A model generated the notes under the pieces. It made no database searches. It worked only from the letters and a program-made list of their open reading frames with translations, and was not told where the DNA came from. Shown piece by piece: positions 8,170 to 15,687 of a stretch of 64,000 bases of DNA. The translations under genes were made by a program, and so were the position numbers. Each line of letters opens with the position of its first letter. Positions within the stretch are counted from its first letter, which is position 1. The stretch lies in assembly GCA_964582375.1 (NCBI GenBank), contig CAZORL010000001.1, positions 62,001 through 126,000 of the forward strand. The letters are read 5' to 3'. Source of the stretch: CAKSQF01 sp964582375. Its GTDB lineage: Bacteria; Bacillota; Clostridia; Oscillospirales; CAG-272.

Positions 8170-8203
8170 ATTTTAGCACCCCATGTGCGCAGGATCTGTC
8201 GAA
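8170..8203 (-). promoter_or_regulatory. spoIIG promoter with Spo0A box
   Basis: The plus strand shows TGTCGAA at 8197-8203, an exact match to the Spo0A box TGNCGAA. On the coding (minus) strand it reads TTCGACA in place of a -35 element, and TAAAAT (8175-8170) follows after 21 bases. In Bacillus subtilis spoIIG is a sigma-A promoter with an unusually long spacer activated by phosphorylated Spo0A; the geometry here looks the same. Only one box is clear. Confidence 0.65.
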
Positions 8204-8230
8204 TAATGACCGCACAAAACAAATACAGAA

Positions 8231-8268
8231 CAAAATCAGCAGAAGGGTTGAACCTTCTGCTGATTTTG
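8231..8268 (-). terminator. Terminator of the aromatic amino acid operon
   Basis: A perfect 16-bp stem, CAAAATCAGCAGAAGG (8231-8246) with CCTTCTGCTGATTTTG (8253-8268), six-base loop, located just after the aroQ stop. The TTTTGTT end is on the minus strand. Confidence 0.85.
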
Positions 8269-8275
8269 CATATGA

Positions 8276-8704
8276 TCATATTTTGTTTGAAAGGTAAACG
8301 ATCGCCTCTTTGTAGCCATCAAAGCCCTTTCCGATGATCGTTTTTTCGGCATATAACGAGACATACGAAAAATTACGGAAGCTCTCACGCGCCGACACAT
8401 CCGACAGATGGACCTCGATCGTCGGGATCGCCACTGCTTTCAGCGCATCGAGGATCGCCACCGATGTGTGTGTGTATGCGGCGGGATTGATCACAATACC
8501 GTCAAAATTACCGTGTGCCGACTGTATCATGTCAACGATCGCGCCCTCGTGATTGGATTGATAAAACTCAACATCGACGCCCTGTTTTTCTGCGACCGCT
8601 CGGCAAAAATCGACGAGATCACCATAAGTTTGCCTGCCGTAGATATCAGGCTCACGAAGCCCGAGCAGATTGAGATTCGGACCGTTTATAATAAGAATTT
8701 TCAT
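8276..8704 (-). CDS. aroQ: Type II 3-dehydroquinate dehydratase
   Basis: Converts 3-dehydroquinate to 3-dehydroshikimate, third step of the shikimate pathway, as a cytoplasmic dodecamer. The 142 residues match the type II family in full: INGPNLNLLGLREPDIYG with the catalytic Tyr, FYQSNHEGAIVDMI, VINPAAYTHTSVAILDAL with the catalytic His, and EVHLSDVSARESFR. It is the last gene of the operon, 14 bases after aroE/K. The ATG at 8704 is preceded by AAAAGGAAGG. Length is normal for the family. Confidence 0.96.
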   Translation of the reverse strand: MKILIINGPNLNLLGLREPDIYGRQTYGDLVDFCRAVAEKQGVDVEFYQSNHEGAIVDMIQSAHGNFDGIVINPAAYTHTSVAILDALKAVAIPTIEVHLSDVSARESFRNFSYVSLYAEKTIIGKGFDGYKEAIVYLSNKI

Positions 8705-8718
8705 GTTTTTCCTTCCTT

Positions 8719-9957
8719 TTATACGTTTATCGGTAAACGATCAAACATTTCGCGTATTTTGTCGGCTGTCTCCTCGGCACTCTTGCCGCTTACCTTGAAG
8801 TCGCACGCCTGCCTGTACAGGGGTGCGCGTTTCTTGTACATTTCGTGAAGTGATCCGACAGCGGAGAGCGGTCTTCCGTTTGTCGGAAGGCTCGATATCG
8901 GTCGCTCAATGAAAAATACGATTGAATTACGACGGATGACAGGGATGTTTTCGGGCACTGTAACAACGCCGCCGCCGGTTGCGATGACTCTGCCGCACAT
9001 CGATCGGCAAATATCTGCCGTGACCGCACTCTCTATCTCGCGAAATCCGTGCTCGCCGCGTGCCTTGAAGATATCGGGGATGCTCATGCTTGCCATCCTC
9101 TCGATCTCGGCATCAATGTCAACAAATTCGCGATCGAGTTTTTTTGCGACGATCCGCCCGACTGTCGTTTTGCCGCATCCGGGCATTCCGATGAGAACTA
9201 TATCGCACATCGAACGATCAAGCTTTCCTATGATCGACTCGACAATGTCGCCGCTCTGCTTTCTGCCGAAAAATATTTCGTCAGCTCGCACTGCCTGTGC
9301 GGCAAGCATGGGGAGACCGCCCGAATATTTTATGCCGAGATCGGTTGCATCGAGAATAAAGTTGGTTCTTCGCGGATTGTAGATAAGATCGATTGCGGCA
9401 TAAAGTGATGAAAAATCCGACAGTCTGATCGGCGACTCGTCAAAGTGCGGATACATTCCGACGGGCGACGTGTTAACTATAACCTGTGTATCGGCAAGAT
9501 ATTTTGCACGTCCGACCTCGGTGTTGTCCGCGTGCCTCAGCACGCTAACATCGCCACCGAGTTTGCCAAACACGGCGCAGACGGTCGCGGATGCTCCTCC
9601 CGAGCCGATAACAAGACATTTTTTACCCTTAACATCGATATCCGCCCGACCCAGAAGATATTCAAATCCAAACGCATCGGTGTTGTCACCGTAGAGCCTG
9701 CCGTCGTCGAGCTTTACGATAGTGTTGACGTTGCCGAGTGTTCGTGCCGTCTCGGAGAGCAGATCGCAGGCGGCATATGCGACCTTTTTGTAGGGAACCG
9801 TGACATTCACCGCACAAAAGTCGCGATCTTTGAAGAACCTTTCGATCTTGTCCTTCTCGACCTCGATGAGCGTGTACTCGTTATTTCCGAGCATGGAATG
9901 TATCATCGGCGAGAGACTGTGCGAGAGTTTTTCGCCGATCAAGCCGTATTTTGCCAT
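8719..9957 (-). CDS. aroE-aroK: Fused shikimate dehydrogenase-shikimate kinase
   Basis: One 412-residue chain that would carry out two successive steps, NADPH reduction of 3-dehydroshikimate and ATP phosphorylation of shikimate. Residues 1-245 are AroE: GLIGEKLSHSLSPMIH, VNVTVPYKK with the catalytic Lys, GDNTDAFGF, VIGSGGASA nucleotide fold, and NTSPVGMYP. Residues about 250-412 are AroK: Walker A GMPGCGKTTVGR, DIDAEIE, FREIE, ATGGGVV and R..LY lid residues. There is no stop or restart between the halves. It begins 14 bases after pheA. AroE and AroK are usually separate; fusions are known, mostly in Clostridia and plants-type variants, so this is unusual rather than unprecedented. Confidence 0.94.
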   Translation of the reverse strand: MAKYGLIGEKLSHSLSPMIHSMLGNNEYTLIEVEKDKIERFFKDRDFCAVNVTVPYKKVAYAACDLLSETARTLGNVNTIVKLDDGRLYGDNTDAFGFEYLLGRADIDVKGKKCLVIGSGGASATVCAVFGKLGGDVSVLRHADNTEVGRAKYLADTQVIVNTSPVGMYPHFDESPIRLSDFSSLYAAIDLIYNPRRTNFILDATDLGIKYSGGLPMLAAQAVRADEIFFGRKQSGDIVESIIGKLDRSMCDIVLIGMPGCGKTTVGRIVAKKLDREFVDIDAEIERMASMSIPDIFKARGEHGFREIESAVTADICRSMCGRVIATGGGVVTVPENIPVIRRNSIVFFIERPISSLPTNGRPLSAVGSLHEMYKKRAPLYRQACDFKVSGKSAEETADKIREMFDRLPINV

Positions 9958-9971
9958 AAAGACCCCTCCGC

Positions 9972-11117
9972 TTATATTTGTTCGAGATATGTTCCGAGAT
10001 ATTTGAAATAATCCGACTTGGTCTCAAGTTCCGAAAGCAGGGCCGGGAGATTATTCGAATACATCGATTCCTCTATGTCGAAGTAGAACATAAACCCGAA
10101 ATCACTGCCCGGGATCGGTCGGCTCTCGAGCTTGATCAAATTGACGCCTGATGCTTGTATCGCCGACATGATCGAAAAGAGCGAGCCGCGACGGTGGGGA
10201 AGTATCATCATGACGGACGTTCTGTTTGATCCGGGGAAGATCATCGGATTTGCCGCAATGCAGATAAAGCGTGTGAAATTGCCGTCGCTGTTTTGTACGC
10301 TTCTCGCAAGCGTTGACAGTCCGTAGATCGACGCACAGTGAGCGGCGGATAGGGCAGCTTTGCTCTTGTCACCCGAAAGAGAGACCATTTTTGCCGCAGA
10401 TGCCGTGTTTTCGTAAGGAATGACCCTGACACCGTCAAGCGATGCCAAAAAGTTTGAGCATTGATCGATAGCCTGCGGATGCGAATAGATCTCTTTGATA
10501 TCGCTTATCTGCGCACCCTGCGGTGCGAGAAGGTTGTGATCGATCTTGACCCTGACCGAGCGAACGATCTTTGCATCATGATCGGCGAGCAGATCGTAGA
10601 TATGATTGACAGAGCCTGCCGTTGAGTTTTCGATTGGAAGAATGCCGAAATCAGCACATCCTTTTTCGATCGACTCGAAAACATCGTCAAAAGACTTGAC
10701 AAATGTGATGCTCGGCGATGTGAACAGCTTTTCAGCTGCCGCCTGCGAGTACGCGCCCTCACTGCCTTGGCAGATCACACGCGCATTTTTGGGGAACATT
10801 TTCGGTGTCGCATCGATCGCACGCGCAAAATCACCGCTTGTCTTGCCGTCTCCCATGACGGAATGTTGGTATCTGCGCGAAAGATCCATCACGGTTCGAT
10901 AGAGCAGATCGGCGTATTCGCCAAGCTCTTCGCCCGCTTGCGACGAGACACGTTCAAGTACCGCACGCTCGCGTCCGCCGTCAAAAACGGCGATCCCGTT
11001 TTCCTTTTTGTAATTTGCGACATCGAGTGCGACATCCATTCGCTTTACAAATAGCTCGACAAGCTTTTCGTCAATGTCGTTTATTTCATGTCGAAGTTCA
11101 TCAAGATTTTTACTCAT
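9972..11117 (-). CDS. pheA: Bifunctional chorismate mutase-prephenate dehydratase
   Basis: Makes phenylpyruvate from chorismate via prephenate, committing flux to phenylalanine. The 381-residue chain has an AroQ-type chorismate mutase (about 1-85: LDELRHEINDIDEKLVELF, KRMDVALDVANYK), a prephenate dehydratase domain (about 105-285: CQGSEGAYSQAAAEKLF, GILPIENSTAGSVN) and a C-terminal ACT domain (about 295-375: LPHRRGSLFSIMSAI, KLESRPIPGSDFGFMFY). The ESRP motif of phenylalanine feedback sites is present, so feedback inhibition is likely. The ATG at 11117 is chosen because it starts the mutase domain and follows AAAGGA; an upstream in-frame ATG at 11171 lies inside aroC. Confidence 0.95.
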   Translation of the reverse strand: MSKNLDELRHEINDIDEKLVELFVKRMDVALDVANYKKENGIAVFDGGRERAVLERVSSQAGEELGEYADLLYRTVMDLSRRYQHSVMGDGKTSGDFARAIDATPKMFPKNARVICQGSEGAYSQAAAEKLFTSPSITFVKSFDDVFESIEKGCADFGILPIENSTAGSVNHIYDLLADHDAKIVRSVRVKIDHNLLAPQGAQISDIKEIYSHPQAIDQCSNFLASLDGVRVIPYENTASAAKMVSLSGDKSKAALSAAHCASIYGLSTLARSVQNSDGNFTRFICIAANPMIFPGSNRTSVMMILPHRRGSLFSIMSAIQASGVNLIKLESRPIPGSDFGFMFYFDIEESMYSNNLPALLSELETKSDYFKYLGTYLEQI

Positions 11118-11137
11118 ATTTATAAATTCCTTTGCTG

Positions 11138-12208
11138 TTAAAAGAGATAATCGGCAAGCACTATCGCACATACTGCTTCAACGACAGGGACGGCACGCGG
11201 AAGAATGCATGGGTCATGTCTGCCGCCGATCGATAATTCACGCTCGGTCATTTGGCTGATCGACACGCTCTTCTGTGTCTGTGCAATCGATGGTGTCGGC
11301 TTGATCGCTATCCTGAATACTATCGGCATACCGTTTGATATTCCGCCCGATATTCCGCCTGCATGATTTGTCGGGCTGACTATTTTTCCGTCATTTATGC
11401 GGTAGCTGTCATTTGAGATGCTGCCTGTCATATGTGAGCTGCCGAATCCCTCGCCAAATTCCACGCCCTTGACTGCGGGGATGGCAAACAGCGCGGTCGA
11501 TAGTCTGTTTTCGATTCCGTCAAACATGGGGTCACCAAGTCCTGCCGGAAAGCCGATCGCACCGCACTCGATCACCCCTCCGACCGAGTCGCCGACCGCT
11601 TTCGCAGATTCGATCACACCTATCATTTCATCTGCCGCATTCTGCGATCTGACAGGGAAACCCTCGCATCTTGTCGCAAGATCGTCAGCCGAAAGTCCTG
11701 CCATATCATATGGGGTGTCTTTGATGCCGCAAAGATCAGAGATGTGCGCACCGATATGGATGCCACGCCGCTCAAGAATTTGCATAAGTATTCCGCCGGC
11801 TATCGTAAGCGGTGCTGTCAGTCTGCCCGAGAAATGACCGCCGCCGCGCCAATCGCGATGCTCCCCATAGCGAAGATACCCGGTAAGATCTGCGTGCCCG
11901 GGTCGCGGACAGTCCTTTAGCTCCTCGTAATCGGATGATCTCGTGTCGGTGTTCCTTATGATTGCCGTAAGTGGCGCACCGCAGGTGTATCCGTTAAAAA
12001 GTCCGCTGACTATCTCTGCTTTGTCGCCCTCGCGCCGCTTGGTCGAATAGGTAGCCTGTGAGGGCGCACGGCGTGCCATAAATGCCGCCAGTGCGTCAAG
12101 GTCAATTTTTTCTCCCGACGGAAGACCGTCTATAACAACGCCGATCGCCTCGCTGTGCGATTGACCGAAAATCGATATTTTTATATTTCTGCCGAATGTT
12201 GATGACAT
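11138..12208 (-). CDS. aroC: Chorismate synthase
   Basis: Uses reduced FMN to convert EPSP into chorismate, the branch-point of aromatic biosynthesis. The 356 residues carry the signatures FGQSHSEAIGVVIDGLP, RPGHADLTGYLRYGEHRDWRGGGHFSGR (family motif 1, positions near residues 97-124), GDSVGGV and NHAGGISGGISNG. The ATG at 12208 gives the conserved N-terminus MSSTFGRNIKISIFG and follows CAGAGGTAATT. It starts two bases after the aroA stop, which indicates translational coupling. A longer frame upstream overlaps aroA and was rejected. Full normal length. Confidence 0.96.
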   Translation of the reverse strand: MSSTFGRNIKISIFGQSHSEAIGVVIDGLPSGEKIDLDALAAFMARRAPSQATYSTKRREGDKAEIVSGLFNGYTCGAPLTAIIRNTDTRSSDYEELKDCPRPGHADLTGYLRYGEHRDWRGGGHFSGRLTAPLTIAGGILMQILERRGIHIGAHISDLCGIKDTPYDMAGLSADDLATRCEGFPVRSQNAADEMIGVIESAKAVGDSVGGVIECGAIGFPAGLGDPMFDGIENRLSTALFAIPAVKGVEFGEGFGSSHMTGSISNDSYRINDGKIVSPTNHAGGISGGISNGMPIVFRIAIKPTPSIAQTQKSVSISQMTERELSIGGRHDPCILPRAVPVVEAVCAIVLADYLF

Positions 12209-12210
12209 AA

Positions 12211-13506
12211 TTACCTCTGTAACGATCGTATTTTTCCGCCCGACAGATCGGACAGATCTTTCCAAAAATTCTCGTATGATTTGCCGACGCATTCCGGGTT
12301 TGTAATGACCGTCTCGCCTGTCGCCGCCAGCGCGCATATTGCGGCTGACATTGCGATCCTGTGATCGCCGAAGCTGTTGACACTACCACCGTGTGGGTGT
12401 CCACCGATCACATAGAGACTGTCATTGTCGGCACGGGCGGCGATGCCGAATGCTTCAAGCATCGATATTACAGCTGCCACGCGGTCTGACTCTTTGATAC
12501 GAAGTCGTGATATTCCGTCAAATCGGCTCTCGCCATCCGCGTAGGCGGCAACGACGGCAAGTGCGGGGACAAGATCGGGAATGTTTTGACATTCGATCAC
12601 GGCTTTGTGAAGTCTGCCGTCCGCTTTTGCCGAAATACTGCCGTCTGCGTTTGTCTTGATGATCGCACCAAACCCTCGGAGTGCGGAGAGTACCGCACGA
12701 TCGCCCTGGATGCTTGTCAGAGAAAGGGAAGAAACGCTGATATCGCCCGCGCCGATCGCACCTGCGGCAAGCCAAAATGCCGCCGCTGACCAGTCACCCT
12801 CGACATCATATACCGACGATCTTGCCGAAAGTTGAGAACTTTTTGCCTTGTTTTCGATAATGAATGCATTTTCGCATCTTCCGGGCTGAATGCCGAATTT
12901 TGACAAAACATCGAGCGTCATTTCGACATAATCTTTTGACTGAATTTGTCCGCTTACCCTGAGCGTGCGTTCTCCGTCAAGCAGAGAAAGTGCAAAGAGA
13001 AGACCGCTCGTGAACTGCGATGACAGTGAACCGTCGATCGAAAAATCATCTCCCGACAGCTTACCCGAAATATGCATGGGCAGATGATCCGAGTCAGCAG
13101 AAACACCGTGTGCCGAAAACAGATCGGTCATCGGTCTCATCGGACGCTCGGGAAGCCGTCCCGAACCCAAAAAAATGTAATCTCCGCCGAGTGCCGCGGC
13201 AATAGGCAAAAGAAAACGTGTCGTCGATCCCGATTCACCGCAAAAAAGCTCTCGAACCTCGGTGGGATATTTGTTAACATTTATCGGCGTGACTGACCTG
13301 TCACTGCCGCTTTTCTCGATCTTTGCACCGAGCGATCGAAGGCATTCGATCGTTGCCTTTATGTCCTCACAATCGCCAAGTCCTCGAATAACGGTCGGAC
13401 GATCGGCAAGGGCGGCGCAGATCAGCAGTCTGTGCCCGTACGATTTTGACGCGGGCGCACATACCTTGCCGCAAATGGGATAGGGCGATATCTTCATGAT
13501 TTCCAT
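12211..13506 (-). CDS. aroA: 3-phosphoshikimate 1-carboxyvinyltransferase (EPSP synthase)
   Basis: Transfers enolpyruvyl from PEP to shikimate 3-phosphate. The 431 residues contain the substrate-binding PASKSYGHRLLICAAL, GESGSTTRFLLPIAAALGG (the LxxGNAGTAxRP-like site), GSLSSQFTSGLLFAL, RIKESDRVAAVISML and SFGDHRIAMSAAI. The first motif has GESGSTTR rather than GNAGTA, a pattern typical of Clostridial class II-like enzymes, which often tolerate glyphosate; tolerance here is not shown. The ATG at 13506 has GGAGG seven bases upstream and lies 13 bases inside the end of aroB. Confidence 0.95.
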   Translation of the reverse strand: MEIMKISPYPICGKVCAPASKSYGHRLLICAALADRPTVIRGLGDCEDIKATIECLRSLGAKIEKSGSDRSVTPINVNKYPTEVRELFCGESGSTTRFLLPIAAALGGDYIFLGSGRLPERPMRPMTDLFSAHGVSADSDHLPMHISGKLSGDDFSIDGSLSSQFTSGLLFALSLLDGERTLRVSGQIQSKDYVEMTLDVLSKFGIQPGRCENAFIIENKAKSSQLSARSSVYDVEGDWSAAAFWLAAGAIGAGDISVSSLSLTSIQGDRAVLSALRGFGAIIKTNADGSISAKADGRLHKAVIECQNIPDLVPALAVVAAYADGESRFDGISRLRIKESDRVAAVISMLEAFGIAARADNDSLYVIGGHPHGGSVNSFGDHRIAMSAAICALAATGETVITNPECVGKSYENFWKDLSDLSGGKIRSLQR

Positions 13507-14573
13507 TTGATCGCCTCCTCGATCAGATGCTCGAGCTTGCCGCAGGTCAGATCCACCTCGTAAAAACAGGCATCTCCGATAGCTTTGGGCAGGATGAGCG
13601 TCAGACGTTTGCCGTTTCGCTTTTTGTCAGAAAGTGCCGCATCAAAAAGCTCACTCGCATTTATCGGACAGCTTGTATCAAATCCGTATCTTTTCAGCAG
13701 AGACTCGACTCTGCTTGGGATATCGTCCTCACAGATGCCAAGCAGGGCGGCAATTCTTGATGCGAGCACCATACCAACCGCAACAGCTGCACCGTGTGAG
13801 TACTCGAATGCGGTGTGAAGTTCGATCCCGTGTCCGAGCGTGTGACCGAAATTCAGCAGACCGCGCAGAGATCGATCACGCTCATCCGCCGAGACGATAT
13901 CACGCTTTATCTCGACCGAACGTGCGATCACATCACATATATCGGGACGATCGTCCATGGACAGCCTGTCGAAGAACTCGCTATCAAGTATTACGCCGTA
14001 TTTTATAACCTCGGCATAACCGTCTCTGTAAATATCACACGGCAGACTGTCAAGCAGGGAAGGGTCGCATATCACAAGCGATGGCTGATAAAATGTGCCG
14101 ATAAGATTTTTTCCCTCGGGCAGATCGACAGCAGTCTTTCCGCCGACCGATGAGTCTACACATGAAAGAAGAGTGGTCGGGATCTGAACAAATTCGATCC
14201 CGCGCTCGTAGATCGAAGCGGCAAATCCGCAAAGATCCCCGACAACACCGCCGCCGAGCGCGATCAAAAAGTCGGAGCGAGTGAAATGCTCCCTTGCCAA
14301 AACTCGACACAGCTCAAGGAGCACCTCGGGCGATTTTGATGCTTCGCCGTTTGCAAACACGAATTTGACTATGTTTTTGTATCCGACATCCGAAAGCGAC
14401 TTTTTGAGCTTGTCCGAATACAGCATATCTACATTGTCATCGGTGACTATGAGCGCACGACGGGAGGGAGAAAGGGCGGTGTTTTCGGCGATAAGCCCGC
14501 CCGCAACCTCGAGAAGACCTTTCTCGATTAATATATCATATTCTCTTGACGCATTGACTCTTATTCTTTTCAT
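13494..14573 (-). CDS. aroB: 3-dehydroquinate synthase
   Basis: Second step of the shikimate pathway, cyclising DAHP to dehydroquinate with NAD and a divalent metal. The 359 residues show ALGGGVVGDLCGFAASIYERG, QIPTTLLSCVDSSVGGKTAVD, GKNLIGTFYQP, EVIKYGVI and the metal-binding LNFGHTLGHGIEL. Its stop overlaps aroA by 13 bases and its start overlaps the tyrA stop by four bases (ATGA), so it is translationally coupled on both sides. The DAHP synthase that supplies its substrate is not in the window. Confidence 0.96.
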   Translation of the reverse strand: MKRIRVNASREYDILIEKGLLEVAGGLIAENTALSPSRRALIVTDDNVDMLYSDKLKKSLSDVGYKNIVKFVFANGEASKSPEVLLELCRVLAREHFTRSDFLIALGGGVVGDLCGFAASIYERGIEFVQIPTTLLSCVDSSVGGKTAVDLPEGKNLIGTFYQPSLVICDPSLLDSLPCDIYRDGYAEVIKYGVILDSEFFDRLSMDDRPDICDVIARSVEIKRDIVSADERDRSLRGLLNFGHTLGHGIELHTAFEYSHGAAVAVGMVLASRIAALLGICEDDIPSRVESLLKRYGFDTSCPINASELFDAALSDKKRNGKRLTLILPKAIGDACFYEVDLTCGKLEHLIEEAIKWKS

Positions 14574-15406
14574 TGTTGACTTTCCGATCTTTCTTTAGCA
14601 ATTCGTCCCTCGCGAAGCAGAGACTCAAGGCTCTCGCAGTCACGCGATTTTATGGCATCCGAATATTTTTGCAGATTTTCGATCACAAGATCGATCTCGG
14701 GAGCAAGATAATCACCGTTTTCGATGAAAAGCTCGGTCCACATTTTTTCGTTGAGCCACGCAACACGAGTCAAATCTCGGAACGACCCCGCACTGTATCC
14801 TTTGTGACAGAGTGCGGACGGCGATTTTATGTAGGCGGAGGATACAACATGCGCAAGCTGGGATGTGTATGCGATCATTTTGTCATGATTTTCGGGATCG
14901 GTCGTCACTATCTTTTTCAGACCAAGCGGTTTTAGGGATGCCGTTATCCGTTCGATAAGCAAAAAATCACGCTGATCCTTCGGTACAAGTATCATTGTCG
15001 CATTTGAGAACATCGTGGCTCTGCTGTAGCGAAATCCCGAGAAATGCGTGCCTGCCATCGGATGTCCGCCGACAAATGTAAATCCGTATCTGTCGGCAAT
15101 TTCAAAGCAGGATGCACAGATCTTTCGCTTTGTACCGCATTCGTCGAGAACGACCGTCTCCTTTCCAACGAGATGCGCGTTGTCCTCAAGCCACTTTATC
15201 GATGCGTCGGGATAGAGCGACAGATGAATAAATTCGCATTTTCCGATGTTTTTTTCGCAGAGTACCTCGTCGATCACCCCTGCAGCTATCGCAACATCCT
15301 CGACAGCACTTGTTCTGTTGCAGGCATAGACAGTGTGCCCCGCCTCTTTGAATGCCTTTGCAAGCGAGCCGCCTATCAGCCCGAGTCCAACTATTCCGAC
15401 TATCAT
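14570..15406 (-). CDS. tyrA: Prephenate dehydrogenase
   Basis: Oxidises prephenate to 4-hydroxyphenylpyruvate, committing flux to tyrosine. The 278 residues have an N-terminal NAD-binding fold (GIVGLGLIGGSLAKAFKEAG) and the conserved GGHPMAGTHFSGF with the catalytic His, plus QLAHVVSSAY and SAGSFRDLTRVA. There is no C-terminal ACT domain, so feedback control by tyrosine through such a domain is unlikely and control may rest on the upstream attenuator. The ATG at 15406 is preceded by GAAAGGACGG. It is the first enzyme gene of the seven-gene operon. Confidence 0.94.
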   Translation of the reverse strand: MIVGIVGLGLIGGSLAKAFKEAGHTVYACNRTSAVEDVAIAAGVIDEVLCEKNIGKCEFIHLSLYPDASIKWLEDNAHLVGKETVVLDECGTKRKICASCFEIADRYGFTFVGGHPMAGTHFSGFRYSRATMFSNATMILVPKDQRDFLLIERITASLKPLGLKKIVTTDPENHDKMIAYTSQLAHVVSSAYIKSPSALCHKGYSAGSFRDLTRVAWLNEKMWTELFIENGDYLAPEIDLVIENLQKYSDAIKSRDCESLESLLREGRIAKERSESQQ

Positions 15407-15442
15407 CGTTCATACCGTCCTTTCGTCCGTGCAAGAAAAGTT

Positions 15443-15513
15443 CTAATAAAAATAAAAAATGCAGCACAAGTGCTGCAAAGAGATCGATACCATGGGCAGT
15501 TTTTGGGCAGCAC
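15443..15513 (-). promoter_or_regulatory. Transcription attenuator of the aromatic operon
   Basis: Read 5' to 3' on the minus strand, three segments occur: A = GTGCTGC (15513-15507), B = GCAGCAC (15476-15470) and C = GTGCTGC (15467-15461). B:C forms a terminator hairpin with a TT loop followed by the T-rich tract at 15460-15443. A is identical in sequence to C, so A:B and B:C are mutually exclusive. Segment A begins only nine bases after the stop codon of a Tyr/Phe-rich leader peptide. A ribosome at that stop would cover A and allow termination, whereas one stalled earlier at Tyr or Phe codons would leave A free to block the terminator. Confidence 0.85.
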
Positions 15514-15522
15514 AAAATTCTA

Positions 15523-15579
15523 TTATCTCTCGTAAAAGAAATAATAGCAATAATAGTATGCCGCAAATACTCTGCTCAT
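15523..15579 (-). CDS. Tyr/Phe leader peptide controlling the aromatic operon
   Basis: An 18-residue leader peptide, MSRVFAAYYYCYYFFYER, ending in TAA directly followed by TAG. Six Tyr and three Phe make half of the residues aromatic, with a run of eight aromatic codons interrupted only by one Cys between codons 8 and 16. The ATG follows TGGAGAC at about nine bases and lies roughly 25 bases from the predicted transcription start. It precedes the mutually exclusive hairpins at 15443-15513 and tyrA. This is the classic layout of ribosome-mediated attenuation, with charged tRNA-Tyr and tRNA-Phe as the sensed signals. It is too short for routine gene calling. Confidence 0.88.
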   Translation of the reverse strand: MSRVFAAYYYCYYFFYER

Positions 15580-15610
15580 CTGTTTTGTCTCCATTTTTTA
15601 GCTTTAGCTT

Positions 15611-15639
15611 ATTTTATCACAAAAGCAGGACTTTGTCAA
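15611..15639 (-). promoter_or_regulatory. Promoter of the aromatic amino acid operon
   Basis: TTGACA (15639-15634), 17-base spacer, TAAAAT (15616-15611). Predicted start near 15604 gives a 25-base leader before the peptide. The -35 box lies at the edge of the arm of the terminator that ends the upstream gene. Confidence 0.85.
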
Positions 15640-15677
15640 GTGGTATTTGATAATTTCCGCTTGAAAGTCCTGCTTTT
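15621..15677. terminator. Terminator after the VanY-like gene, overlapping the tyrA promoter
   Basis: AAAAGCAGGACTTT (15621-15634) pairs with AAAGTCCTGCTTTT (15664-15677), with an additional imperfect inner pairing TCAAG/CTTGA. T tract continues on the plus strand and TTTT ends the minus-strand arm. The spacer of the aromatic operon promoter is inside this stem. Confidence 0.75.
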
Positions 15678-15687
15678 TTTGAAAAAT

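Noticed and set aside
15407..15610. T-box riboswitch before tyrA
   Set aside because: The leader is only about 200 bases, has no T-box sequence (AARGGTGGNACC-like) and no specifier stem; the leader-peptide attenuator explains the structure better.
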